Source of the DNA: Bacteroidota bacterium
Lineage (GTDB): Bacteria > Bacteroidota > Bacteroidia > Bacteroidales > Rikenellaceae
DNA: 17,743 nt
Assembly (NCBI GenBank): GCA_023443765.1
Contig: JAEZTA010000154.1
Coordinates: forward strand, 1 to 17,743
Direction of reading: 5' to 3'
Of the stretch, positions 7,330-15,668 are shown piece by piece. How positions within the stretch are numbered: position 1 is the stretch's first letter; every line of letters begins with the position of its first letter. The position numbers and the translations under genes were made by a program. Below the pieces are notes generated by a model that was given only the letters and a program-made list of their open reading frames with translations, was not told the DNA's origin and made no database searches.

Positions 7330-10300
7330 CTAAAACTCCAGTTTGATGTTAAACCCGAAACTCCGGACCGTCGGCATGCCGTACACGTCGATTCCCTGGT
7401 TGTCGTTGCCCGTCGAGAGCACGAGGTCGGGATCGAACGGCGAGGCGTTGTAGATGAAAAAGAGGTTACGTGCCACCAGCGACACCGTAGCCCCGCTGAA
7501 CACTCCCGTTCGCCGCAGCAGCTTGCCCGGCAGCGCATAGGAGAGCGACACTTCGCGCAGGCGGATATTCGTCGCGTCGTACATGTAATACTCCGTCACC
7601 CCGGCACGGCCGCCGACCAGTTTGTAGAAATCCCGCACACCCTCGATCCGCCGCCCTTCGAGCGTCACGTAACCCCGGTCGCGGGCATCGGCCGTTGCCT
7701 TCGTGACGCCGTAGGAGTCGAGGTCGGCCATCGTCTGCGACAGCACGTGGCCCCCGTAGCGGCAATCGACGAGCAGCGACAGCGACACGCCCTTGTAGGA
7801 AAACGTATTGTTCCACGACAGTGAGAACACGGGATTGGCATTGCCCACCCGAACGGTGTTCCCCTCGCCCTGCGTCCGGGGCAGCCCGGCGTAGTCCCCG
7901 TCGGTCTCGTAAATGATCGCCCCGTTTTCGTCGCGTTCGAACGCGCGGCCGTAAATATCGCCGATCGAACCGCCCTCGACCAGCTTCATGGCATAGGACG
8001 AGGAGAAACTCGACGGACCGTAAACGTATTCGCGCAACTCGTCGTGGAGGCTGATCACGCGGTTCTTGTTGTGGGCGAAATTGACCGTCGACTGCCATGT
8101 CAGCGCCTTTCCGTAGACGGGATAGGCGTTGAGCGCAATCTCCACGCCCTCGTTCTCGATATTTCCGGCATTCTCGTAACGGAACGCATAGGCCTCGCCC
8201 GAAAGCGCCGGGAGCTTGAAGAACTGGTTGCGGGTGTTGGTCTTGTAATAAGTCGCATTAATGCCCAGCCGGTCGCCGAAGAAACGCCATTCGAGGCCCG
8301 CCTCGATGGCCTGCGTCATTTCGGGTTTGAGTTCCGTTCCGGGAGCCGCATCCGCGGCGCTGATACCTCCGCCTGCCGTCACGTGGGCCTTCGGATTGGT
8401 GATGAACATCGGAATGTCGTTACCCACGCGGCTCCACGTCAGGCGCACCTTGCCCAGCGAAATCCACTCCGGCAGTTTGAACATTTTACCGATCACCCAC
8501 GACGCACCCAGCGAATAGTAAAAGTATCCCTTGCCCTCGGCCGAGGTGTAGGCCAGCGTCGAAGCCCAGTCGTTGCGGCCCGTCGCTTCGAAGGTGAGGC
8601 TTTCGGCGTATTTGACCGACACCGTGGCGAACAACGACTGAATCTGGCGGCGGGCGTCGATCAGTTCGTCGATATAGGCCGAACTGTTCATGACGATATT
8701 CGCGATGTTGAAGATATTGGGATAGTAGAGCGACGCGGTTTTCGAATCCATGCGCAGCGAATTGACCGTGCGGTCGTTGAGCGACGCCCCGGCGGTCGCA
8801 CTGAAGGTCCACTGCTCCGAAAAACGTTTGTCGAACAGAGCCAGCACCTCGCCGTTGAACAGCGTCTCCGAGAAACTGCTCTCGACATAACGCCCGTTGG
8901 CCCCGGCCAGCGCCGGAGCCGTCGTAGCGTAGAACTTCTGGCGGACCTTGTCGCTGAAATGATCCACGTTGCCGCGGGCCCGGATACGGAGCCAGTCGTT
9001 CACCTTCCAGTCGGCCGAAAGCGAAGCCATCACGCGGTTGCGGACGCTCCGGCTGCGGATACGGTTGACGATCCAGTAGGGATTCTGCTCGAAATCGTCG
9101 CTCGGGGCGATCCACTGCTGCACGCCCAGTTTGCGGTCCGCATCATAGACCTCGAAATGCTCCCGGTAAGGGGTTATGTCCTCGCCGCGCGGGAAGCGGT
9201 AAAGCCCGACCAGCGGATTCATGTAAAAACCGCCCGGCACGGGTTTATCCTCCACGGCCTGGTGCATGAAACTGATGTTGCCGTCGAGGCGCAACCGCTC
9301 GCGGAACAACTCCGAGGTCGTACGCAGGTTGAAATTATGGCGCATCAGGCGGTTCTTTCCGGTGATGCCCCGTTCGGCGGTATTGGCGTAGGAAAAGTAG
9401 TTCTGAAGCTGCTTCGACCCTGTCGAGACCGAAACGGAATTGATTGCCGTTATGCCTGTCCGGAAAAACTCCCCGGCGTTGTCGTAAGCCTTCACCCCGC
9501 CGCGCGCGCCCCAGCTCTCCACTCCGCCGCTCACACCGTAACGATTCTGGAATTCGGGCAGGCTGAAAGGGGTCTGGAAGGTGAGGTTCGTCGAAAAAGT
9601 CACAGGCTGCTGCTTCCCGGCCGACCCTTTTTTCGTCGTGATCAGGATGACGCCGTTCGCTGCCTGGCTGCCGTAGAGGGCCGCCGCCGGAGCGCCTTTG
9701 AGGACCGAAACACTCTCGATGTCCTCGGGATTGAGGTTTGAAATACCGTCGCCGCCGTCGCGGTTTCCGGCATCGGCAATACCGCCGATGGCCGAATACG
9801 ATTGTTCGGGCGAGGAGTTGAGCATCGGCATGCCGTCGACCACATACAGCGGCTGGTTGTCGCTGGCCACCGAACGCACGCCGCGGATGCTCACCTTGGC
9901 CGACGATCCGGCTCCCGAAGAGCTTTGGTTGACCTGCATACCGGCCGATTTACCGGCAAGCGAAAGGATCAGGTTCGGCGATTTGACCGCCGTGAGCTGC
10001 GAACCTTTGATCTTGTCGGCGGCATAGGTCAGGTCGACGTAGTTGCGTTCGAGTCCCAGGGCAGTCACGATCACGTCTTCGATGGACTTCACGTCCTCCC
10101 GCAGTACGATCACCAGTTCGGTGCGGGTTCCCGGCACGATGCTGAGCGGATGGTAACCCAGGCACGAAACGTCGAGCGCAGCGCCCGGACGAATGCTGAT
10201 CGAGAACCCGCCGTCGGAGAGCGTAGCCACCCCGTTCGGGGTCCCGTGCTCGACGACGGTAACCCCGACCAGCGGATTTCCCGCCTCGTCGGCCACGCGG

Positions 10301-10434
10301 CCTTTAACGACTGTTTTTTGCGGCGCGGACTGCGCACGGACCAAAGGACCGGGCGCAAAACACGACCAGACGACCAGGAGCAAAGCGGCTGTAAACCTCA
10401 CATATCCCGGACACAATTTTTCAATACTATGCAT
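7330..10434 (-). CDS. SusC/RagA-family TonB-dependent outer-membrane receptor
   Basis: I start this 1034-residue protein at the ATG ending at 10434 (MHSIEKL). From there a signal peptide runs to LVRAQ (residues 31-35), and a Bacteroidetes -7 box lies about 33 nt upstream. A longer frame to 10509 would begin upstream of that promoter. Residues about 40-125 are the carboxypeptidase-regulatory-like beta-sandwich (VVKGRVADEAGNPLVGVTV). The TonB plug follows, with the SusC signatures VSIRGVRSVASDNQPLYVVD and AANGVILITTKKG. The remainder is the 22-strand barrel, ending in an aromatic-rich last strand (SFGFNIKLEF). It imports ligand captured by the downstream SusD protein using TonB energy. There is no N-terminal anti-sigma-interacting STN domain, so regulation by an ECF sigma/anti-sigma pair is not indicated. 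Confidence 0.95.
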   Translation of the reverse strand: MHSIEKLCPGYVRFTAALLLVVWSCFAPGPLVRAQSAPQKTVVKGRVADEAGNPLVGVTVVEHGTPNGVATLSDGGFSISIRPGAALDVSCLGYHPLSIVPGTRTELVIVLREDVKSIEDVIVTALGLERNYVDLTYAADKIKGSQLTAVKSPNLILSLAGKSAGMQVNQSSSGAGSSAKVSIRGVRSVASDNQPLYVVDGMPMLNSSPEQSYSAIGGIADAGNRDGGDGISNLNPEDIESVSVLKGAPAAALYGSQAANGVILITTKKGSAGKQQPVTFSTNLTFQTPFSLPEFQNRYGVSGGVESWGARGGVKAYDNAGEFFRTGITAINSVSVSTGSKQLQNYFSYANTAERGITGKNRLMRHNFNLRTTSELFRERLRLDGNISFMHQAVEDKPVPGGFYMNPLVGLYRFPRGEDITPYREHFEVYDADRKLGVQQWIAPSDDFEQNPYWIVNRIRSRSVRNRVMASLSADWKVNDWLRIRARGNVDHFSDKVRQKFYATTAPALAGANGRYVESSFSETLFNGEVLALFDKRFSEQWTFSATAGASLNDRTVNSLRMDSKTASLYYPNIFNIANIVMNSSAYIDELIDARRQIQSLFATVSVKYAESLTFEATGRNDWASTLAYTSAEGKGYFYYSLGASWVIGKMFKLPEWISLGKVRLTWSRVGNDIPMFITNPKAHVTAGGGISAADAAPGTELKPEMTQAIEAGLEWRFFGDRLGINATYYKTNTRNQFFKLPALSGEAYAFRYENAGNIENEGVEIALNAYPVYGKALTWQSTVNFAHNKNRVISLHDELREYVYGPSSFSSSYAMKLVEGGSIGDIYGRAFERDENGAIIYETDGDYAGLPRTQGEGNTVRVGNANPVFSLSWNNTFSYKGVSLSLLVDCRYGGHVLSQTMADLDSYGVTKATADARDRGYVTLEGRRIEGVRDFYKLVGGRAGVTEYYMYDATNIRLREVSLSYALPGKLLRRTGVFSGATVSLVARNLFFIYNASPFDPDLVLSTGNDNQGIDVYGMPTVRSFGFNIKLEF

Positions 10435-10466
10435 AAGGGCGTCACTTATCACAGAATAATTCGCCA

Positions 10467-10474
10467 CAAAAATA
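10467..10474 (-). promoter_or_regulatory. Candidate -7 box of the SusC-SusD operon
   Basis: Read on the minus strand this is TATTTTTG, an exact fit to TAnnTTTG. It would start transcription near 10460, about 26 nt before the chosen SusC start. No perfect TTTG lies 18-20 nt upstream; a TTTA lies slightly further away. The gap 10435-10704 is AT-rich and carries divergent promoters for this operon and for the hydrolase gene on the plus strand. Confidence 0.45.
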
Positions 10475-10676
10475 GCAAACTTTAACATATACGCCATAAA
10501 AAAGCACAAAAAAGGCCAATTTGCAGCGCGTTTTCGCGTTTATTTTAATTTTTGCAACACATCCACGGCACAATAGACCGTCTGGTAATCCGTTTATTAG
10601 ACGCCAGAAAAGGGCAAACCGGTAAAAATGGTAGGTGCGACCGTAATTCGTATAACCGCCGTCTCGACGGAAACAG

Positions 10677-10684
10677 TACCTTTG
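10677..10684 (+). promoter_or_regulatory. Candidate -7 box of the metallo-hydrolase gene
   Basis: TACCTTTG is an exact match to the Bacteroidetes -7 consensus. It lies 20 nt before the ATG at 10705, which implies a short leader of about 15 nt. I see no clear TTTG at the expected -33 distance. It supports the start at 10705 over a longer in-frame reading from 10552, which would begin upstream of the promoter. Confidence 0.45.
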
Positions 10685-10704
10685 TACCATACAACCTGCA
10701 AATT

Positions 10705-11811
10705 ATGTCTGTCAAGAAAAAAAGAAGGAAAATGGGAATGATCATAGTTCTGCTCCTCGTGGCGGTGATTGCCGCCGGGGTAATCGTCCTCCTGCCGGGC
10801 TTCGGGCGCCTGCCCCGGGGCGAACGGCGCGAACGCATCCTCAACTCGCCGAACTACCGCGACGGCCAGTTCCGCAACCTCGAACCCAGTCCCCTGATGG
10901 CCGACGGCAAAGGGCGCGTGCACGGCATGCTCGAATTCCTGTTCAGCAAAAAGGAGGGATTGCGGCCCGACCATCCCATGACGGCGATTCGCACCGACCT
11001 TCGGTCGCTCGCGCCGGACAGCGACCTCGTGGTCTGGTTCGGCCACTCCTCCTACCTCGTCCAGACCGACGGACGGCGGGCGCTCGTCGATCCGGTCTTC
11101 CTCAGCGCAGCGCCCCTCTCGTTCCTGAATCGCCCGTTCAAAGGCGCGGACCTCTACCGCCCGGAGGATATGCCCGACATCGACTACCTCGTCATCACCC
11201 ACGACCACTGGGACCACCTCGACCACGGCACGGTCAAGGCGCTTATGCCGCGCATCCGGACGGTCGTCTGCCCGCTGGGCGTCGGTGAACATTTCGAATA
11301 CTGGGGCTTCCCCAAAGAGCGGATCGTCGAACTCGACTGGCACGAGCAGGCGTCGCTCGACGACGGCTTCGCAGTTCGCTGCCTGCCCGCACGCCACTTC
11401 TCGGGACGCGGCCTGAAGTCCAACCAGTCGCTCTGGGGATCGTTCCTGCTGCAGGCGCCTTCGCGGAAAATCTACATAGGCGGCGACGGCGGTTACGGGA
11501 AACATTTCGCAGAAATCGGCCGCGAGTTCCCGGACATCGACCTGGCAGTGCTCGAAAACGGGCAGTATAACGAAGCGTGGCGCTACATCCACACCCTGCC
11601 CGGCCAACTGGCGCAGGCCGCCAGGGACCTCGGGGCAAAACAAATCCTGACCGTCCATCACTCCAAATACGCCCTCGCCCGCCACCGCTGGGACGAACCG
11701 CTGAAAACCGAAGCCACGCTGGCCGCCGACACCATGCTGCACGTCCTGCGCGCCGAGATCGGCGAGGTGGTTCCGCTCGCAGCCCCACAGGAGGCCGACG
11801 TACCCCGCTAA
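10705..11811 (+). CDS. N-terminally anchored NAPE-PLD-like metallo-beta-lactamase-fold hydrolase
   Basis: This is a 368-residue protein. A lysine/arginine-rich start (MSVKKKRRK) followed by a hydrophobic segment (MIIVLLLVAVIAAGVIVLLP, residues about 11-30) suggests a membrane anchor with the enzyme on the periplasmic side. The metal site is complete: HDHWDH at 166-171, H231 (ARHFSG), D261 (GGDGGYG) and H318 (TVHHSKYAL). The order and wording of blocks follow the NAPE-PLD / RomA branch: WFGHSSYLV, VDPVF, THDHWDHLD, PLGVGEHF, IVELDW, LWGSFLL, YNEAW. Family members hydrolyse phosphodiester or ester bonds of lipids such as N-acyl-phosphatidylethanolamine. The substrate here is not determinable. 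A plus-strand HdeD-type gene follows after 187 nt. Confidence 0.85.
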   Translation: MSVKKKRRKMGMIIVLLLVAVIAAGVIVLLPGFGRLPRGERRERILNSPNYRDGQFRNLEPSPLMADGKGRVHGMLEFLFSKKEGLRPDHPMTAIRTDLRSLAPDSDLVVWFGHSSYLVQTDGRRALVDPVFLSAAPLSFLNRPFKGADLYRPEDMPDIDYLVITHDHWDHLDHGTVKALMPRIRTVVCPLGVGEHFEYWGFPKERIVELDWHEQASLDDGFAVRCLPARHFSGRGLKSNQSLWGSFLLQAPSRKIYIGGDGGYGKHFAEIGREFPDIDLAVLENGQYNEAWRYIHTLPGQLAQAARDLGAKQILTVHHSKYALARHRWDEPLKTEATLAADTMLHVLRAEIGEVVPLAAPQEADVPR

Positions 11812-11998
11812 ACAGGTCCGGCCCGAAACGCCCGGCCTTACCGCACGATCCCGACCGCACGGGGTCCATCGCCCGCCCCTACCCATAAGCCGCCCGCTCC
11901 CCTGCGCGGCATTCGGCTGATTATCCGGCCTTTTCCACGCATCCGGCGCAGCGGCTCTGGTATGCAAATTGCTCGGAAAGGAAGAAATTTCTTATACC

Positions 11999-12586
11999 AT
12001 GGATAACATTTCTTCACTGATCGAAAATTCGAAGCAGGCCGTCCGCTACTGGTGGCTGCTGCTGATCATCGGCATCGCACTCTTCGTCGTCGGCGTGCTG
12101 ACCTTCGTCTACCCGGCCCAGAGCTACCTGGGCATGTCACTGCTCTTCGGCTGGCTGATGCTGCTTTCGGGCATTCTGGAGGTCATACTCTCGTCGGCCA
12201 ACAAACATTTCATCACGGGCCGCGGCTGGATGATGGCCGGAGGCATCATCGAGATCGTCCTCGGCATCATCCTGATCTTCAACGTCGGGCTTTCGGCCGC
12301 CACGCTGCCCATCTTCCTCGGATTCTGGCTCATGATGCGCGGCTTCAGCGCCATCGGACTCGGCGGCGACATGAGCGCCATGGAGATCGCCGGCTCGGGC
12401 TGGACCATCTTCACCGGCGTCCTGCTGCTGCTCTGTTCGCTGTGGATTCTCTTCCAGCCGCTGGTCGTCGGCACGGCAGCCGTCATCGTCTGGGTCGGCA
12501 TCACGCTGCTGCTGGCCGGCATCACGGCCTGCTCGCTGGCCCTCCAGCTCCGCAACGCCCACCACTGCCTGCGCGGCGACTGCTGA
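11999..12586 (+). CDS. HdeD-family (DUF308) integral membrane protein
   Basis: This 195-residue protein begins MDNISSLIENSKQ and is followed by about six hydrophobic helices in pairs: WWLLLIIGIALFVVGVLTFV, MSLLFGWLMLLSGILEVIL, MAGGIIEIVLGIILIF, TLPIFLGFWLMMRGFSAI, WTIFTGVLLLLCSLWILF, VVIVW-type and last TM. The W-x-x-x-x-G-I repeats and the 'P.xS...' after helix 1 are typical of HdeD/DUF308. In E. coli the related protein contributes to acid resistance at high cell density; the role in Bacteroidetes is not established. The ATG at 11999 is preferred over an in-frame upstream start at 11969, which would add ten polar residues. Confidence 0.8.
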   Translation: MDNISSLIENSKQAVRYWWLLLIIGIALFVVGVLTFVYPAQSYLGMSLLFGWLMLLSGILEVILSSANKHFITGRGWMMAGGIIEIVLGIILIFNVGLSAATLPIFLGFWLMMRGFSAIGLGGDMSAMEIAGSGWTIFTGVLLLLCSLWILFQPLVVGTAAVIVWVGITLLLAGITACSLALQLRNAHHCLRGDC

Positions 12587-12599
12587 CACCCGCCAACAA

Positions 12600-12638
12600 A
12601 AAGACCGGGACGCCCCGCATAGGGGCGTCCCGGTCTTT
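12600..12638. terminator. Strong bidirectional terminator, 17-bp perfect stem
   Basis: The stem pairs 12600-12616 with 12622-12638 without mismatch, with a 5-nt loop and A/T tracts on both sides. It ends the HdeD gene on the plus strand and the OmpA-like operon on the minus strand, which stop 14 nt on either side. Confidence 0.9.
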
Positions 12639-12652
12639 CATTCCGGTAAAAG

Positions 12653-15145
12653 TTATTGGAACTCCTCCCTGAACAACCCGTATTTACGGATCAGGCGGGA
12701 GATTTCGGGATCGAGGTTCCCGCGAAATTTCAGGCTTTCGCGCAGTTCCACCGAGCGCAGGAAGTATTTCACGGCCTGCTCCTCGTCACCCACGCGCGCA
12801 GCGACAATCGCCAGCATATACTGGATGTCGGGCGTCGAGGCCGCTCCCGGCTCGGCGCGCAGGATGCGGTAGGCCGCAGCGTCGTAACCGAGCGACATGT
12901 AGGCCAGCGCCGTATTGCGGTCTTCGTAGGGACGCAGGATGGTGAGGGCCTCCTCGTAACGGCGTTTTTTGAGCAGCTCCACGGCGTGCATATAGTCCGC
13001 ATCGACCTCGGTCGTATAGACCGTATCCTGCTGCATGCCGCGGCGGTGGAGGTCGAACCGGAAATCCACAGCGCGCAGCTGCGGGTAAAGCACGCTGCGC
13101 ATATAGGCATAGGCTTTGGGATACTTCATCCGGATACGCCATTCGCGGGTGTCGGGATTCCCCTCCCACTTCATCATGGCGAGCACCTCCTGCTTATCGG
13201 CCATCAGCGTATCGGCGGCAGCCAGCCGGTAGAGTTCGTCCCAATCCTCGGCCAGCCACTTCGTACGCAGCAGATTCGGCAGGTCGGGAAGCGCTTCCGT
13301 CTGTTTATCGAGCACCTGCCGTCCGTTCTCGTCGAGCGTATAGCTGCCCGAAACCTTGAGCGAATCGTACAGCGTGCGGAACTCCGACACGAGCACCCGG
13401 CGCAGCGCCTCGGCGCGTTCGCGGGCCAGCCGCTCGTTGACCTGCCAGGTTCCTTCGGGCGACGCCGTAGCCCGCAGCGAGATGCTGTCGATGATGTAGA
13501 CCGGGTCGGTCATCAGGTCGCGCGTCAGCGAACGTACGGCGGCAATCTGGCGGCGGTTCGCCGTCAGCGTATCCACAAGGGTCGACTTTCCCGAAGGGAA
13601 GGTGAAGAAAAAGCGCGCATTGGCCTCCGCATCGCGCAGCACGATGCGCTGCATGTAACGGGTCGTCTCGTCGAGGAACGTAGTCATCGAAGCCACGTTG
13701 TAGGTCAGCGTGTCCGACCGCGTGATGCGGTACGTGCGGCCGCTCCGGTCTTCGACCTCCCCGGCCAGGCAGAGGTAGAGTTTCGAGGTGTTCTCGTCGG
13801 CCTGCACCTGCTCGGTGTAGTAATAATCCACCCGCCCGTCGGGCCGGTAGATTACCGTATCGAGCCGGGCATCGGCATAGTAGGGATGGCGCACGAGGCG
13901 TGCAAAAGCCGCAGGGCTGTTCGCCGCCCGCGCCTGGTTGCGCTGCACCTCTCCGTCGCGAAGCATGTTACGCTGCACCTCCGCGGTGTCGAGCCCGTTC
14001 AGGTTTGCCAGACGGTCGGCGACGTAGAGTTGACGAATCCGGTAATTCTCCCGGGCGGCGCTGTCGCCCGTTTCGCGCAGCATGCCGTCGATCGCCGGAC
14101 GGCGCAGCCCCGTGTAGGCGAGCCGCTGTCCCGCCAGCGTGCGTATTTTGCCGTTGTCAGCCGTATAAATCTCGCCATAGACGCGTCCCGGGGTCTCCGT
14201 CAGCGAACGGATATAAGCCTCGCGTTCGCGTCCCCCGTCAACCGGGTATTCGCCCTGCACGCGGGTGTATATCTCACCGCCGGGCAGCACATCGTCACCG
14301 GCATAGGCATGGCGGTAGCGCGGCGCGAAATAGTCGTTCAGGTGGTCGAACTTATCGTTGGCATCGGGCGTGTAGGAGGTCCGTTCGAGCACCTTGCGGT
14401 CGGTCGAGGTGACATACCGACGCAGCCGGGCATACTGCCGGCGGCGTTCTCCGCGCGTCGTCCACCCCACAACCTTGTCGAACATCGCCTCCTCAGGATC
14501 CATGTGCTCCAGGCGGACCTGAGCTTCGGCATACTTCGCCCGTTCTTCCGCCACGTAGTTCATATACCGGGAATAGCCCCTCTTGTCGCCGAAGCGCGCG
14601 AAATAATCGGCGCTGTCGACAATCCGCCCGAGGTAATCGTCGTAACGTGCGTATTCGCGTCGCTGCATCGTGCGGAAACGGTCGCCGCTGTAAACCAGCG
14701 GGTCGAACGCGAGCGTATCGGCCCCCTTGAGCAGTTGCGGGTCGACCACCAGCTGCCAGTTCCGGGCCTGCAACTGCTGCGGGACCGACACGATGAACTC
14801 GACGTTAATCCTGCCGTTGCGCTCCACCAGGTTGCGGCGGTTCGAGGCCGAAATAATCACCTCGTCGATGGACACCGACATCATCTTTTCGCCCGACACC
14901 GAATCGACAGCAACAGGCGTAATGAAGAGTTCCGTACCGTCCTGCTTGCGGTAGGTAATGATTTTCTGGGAAGGGGCCGTATCGACGACCGGCGTCACAG
15001 GGGCCTGCGCCGACCGGGCCGGGAGGTGCACCCCCACTTCGGGGTCACTCTTGGCCAACTTGCGGATGTTTCCGCATCCGGACAGGAACGCGCCCGCGAC
15101 AACCACTGCCGCGACATATCCCATCCATTCTCGCTGTTTGATCAT
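12653..15145 (-). CDS. Large OmpA-like / TPR lipoprotein of a fimbria-type accessory operon
   Basis: This 830-residue lipoprotein starts at MIKQREWMGY, giving a lipobox cysteine at residue 24 (FLSGC). An in-frame start 42 nt upstream would overlap the preceding gene and spoil the signal peptide. Residues about 80-150 hold a beta-rich domain (ISIDEVIISAS-like, then INVEFIVSVPQQLQARNWQL). A long Tyr/Arg-rich central part (about 160-430) is not recognised. Residues about 508-590 resemble an OmpA C-terminal domain: FFFTFPSGKSTLVD, then SISLRATASPEGTWQVNERL and ARERAEALRRVL. The arginine of the peptidoglycan site is kept, but the Asp of the GHTD motif is replaced (RATA). The C-terminal 110 residues look TPR-like (YEEALTILRPYED..ALAYMSLGY). 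Proteins of this kind follow DUF3575 and DUF3868 genes in Bacteroidales fimbrial loci. The gene starts 13 nt after the DUF3868 stop. Anchoring or assembly of a surface structure is inferred. Confidence 0.7.
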   Translation of the reverse strand: MIKQREWMGYVAAVVVAGAFLSGCGNIRKLAKSDPEVGVHLPARSAQAPVTPVVDTAPSQKIITYRKQDGTELFITPVAVDSVSGEKMMSVSIDEVIISASNRRNLVERNGRINVEFIVSVPQQLQARNWQLVVDPQLLKGADTLAFDPLVYSGDRFRTMQRREYARYDDYLGRIVDSADYFARFGDKRGYSRYMNYVAEERAKYAEAQVRLEHMDPEEAMFDKVVGWTTRGERRRQYARLRRYVTSTDRKVLERTSYTPDANDKFDHLNDYFAPRYRHAYAGDDVLPGGEIYTRVQGEYPVDGGREREAYIRSLTETPGRVYGEIYTADNGKIRTLAGQRLAYTGLRRPAIDGMLRETGDSAARENYRIRQLYVADRLANLNGLDTAEVQRNMLRDGEVQRNQARAANSPAAFARLVRHPYYADARLDTVIYRPDGRVDYYYTEQVQADENTSKLYLCLAGEVEDRSGRTYRITRSDTLTYNVASMTTFLDETTRYMQRIVLRDAEANARFFFTFPSGKSTLVDTLTANRRQIAAVRSLTRDLMTDPVYIIDSISLRATASPEGTWQVNERLARERAEALRRVLVSEFRTLYDSLKVSGSYTLDENGRQVLDKQTEALPDLPNLLRTKWLAEDWDELYRLAAADTLMADKQEVLAMMKWEGNPDTREWRIRMKYPKAYAYMRSVLYPQLRAVDFRFDLHRRGMQQDTVYTTEVDADYMHAVELLKKRRYEEALTILRPYEDRNTALAYMSLGYDAAAYRILRAEPGAASTPDIQYMLAIVAARVGDEEQAVKYFLRSVELRESLKFRGNLDPEISRLIRKYGLFREEFQ

Positions 15146-15158
15146 CCGGACAGGGGTA

Positions 15159-15665
15159 TTACTTACGGGAAACCTCCACTGCACCATTCACATCGGCCGT
15201 AAAGACCCGCCGCACGCCGCCGGGCGAGGTCTGCACCTGGCGCAGCACGAGCGTCGCCCCGGCCATCCAGCTTTCATAGGGCACCTTCATCTCGTAGCGG
15301 AGCACCTGGTCGGTCTTTTTGTCGGCATTGATAGTCATATACGGCTGCCGCTCGGCCCAGTAGGCGCCCGAAAGACGGCGGCGGCGTTCCTGCATGTGCT
15401 GCTGGTAGCGGCCGTTGATCAGGATATGGGGAAAGAGCTTCACCGACTTGCGGTCGGGCGTGCTCAGTTCGGGCAGGATCGTCCAACTCTGCGAACGGGT
15501 CACGGCCTTGCGCGACACGGCTATTTCCAGCACCATGTGCAGTTCGCCGTTGCTCTCGGCCAACACCTTACGGGTCACGGCGACATCGCCTACGATCTGG
15601 GCGCGGAGCGAAAGCGCCGCGACGAGAAATACGAAAAGGAGGCAGTATTTTTTCATGGTTCGCAT
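15159..15665 (-). CDS. DUF3868-type secreted protein
   Basis: This 168-residue protein has a signal peptide (KKYCLLFVFLVAALSLRAQ). An AGGAA lies 7 nt before the ATG at 15665 and supports that start; a second ATG 9 nt later would also leave the signal peptide intact. The mature part is beta-rich: VTRKVLAESNGELHMVLEIAV, SWTILPELSTPDRKSVKL, YEMKVPYESWM and ATLVLRQVQTSPGG. It matches what I know of the DUF3868 domain found in Bacteroidales fimbrial gene clusters. It lies between the DUF3575 gene (3-nt gap) and the OmpA-like lipoprotein gene, so the three are one operon. The molecular role is unknown; an assembly or anchoring role at the outer membrane is plausible. Confidence 0.7.
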   Translation of the reverse strand: MRTMKKYCLLFVFLVAALSLRAQIVGDVAVTRKVLAESNGELHMVLEIAVSRKAVTRSQSWTILPELSTPDRKSVKLFPHILINGRYQQHMQERRRRLSGAYWAERQPYMTINADKKTDQVLRYEMKVPYESWMAGATLVLRQVQTSPGGVRRVFTADVNGAVEVSRK

Positions 15666-15668
15666 CGT

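Noticed and set aside
5863..9741. Long plus-strand frames (5863-7824 and 8044-9741) across the SusD and SusC genes
   Set aside because: They are antisense to unmistakable SusD/SusC coding sequence and have Arg/His-rich, low-complexity translations.
10435..10509. Longer SusC N-terminus
   Set aside because: It would begin upstream of the TAnnTTTG promoter box and put about 25 extra residues before a good signal peptide.
10552..10704. N-terminal extension of the metallo-hydrolase
   Set aside because: The extra residues precede the -7 box at 10677-10684 and would bury the membrane anchor in the interior of the protein.
12656..15202. Plus-strand open frame of 848 codons mirroring the OmpA-like lipoprotein gene
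   Set aside because: It lies wholly opposite a gene with a signal peptide and recognisable domains; its translation has no domain signature and high GC makes long antisense frames likely.
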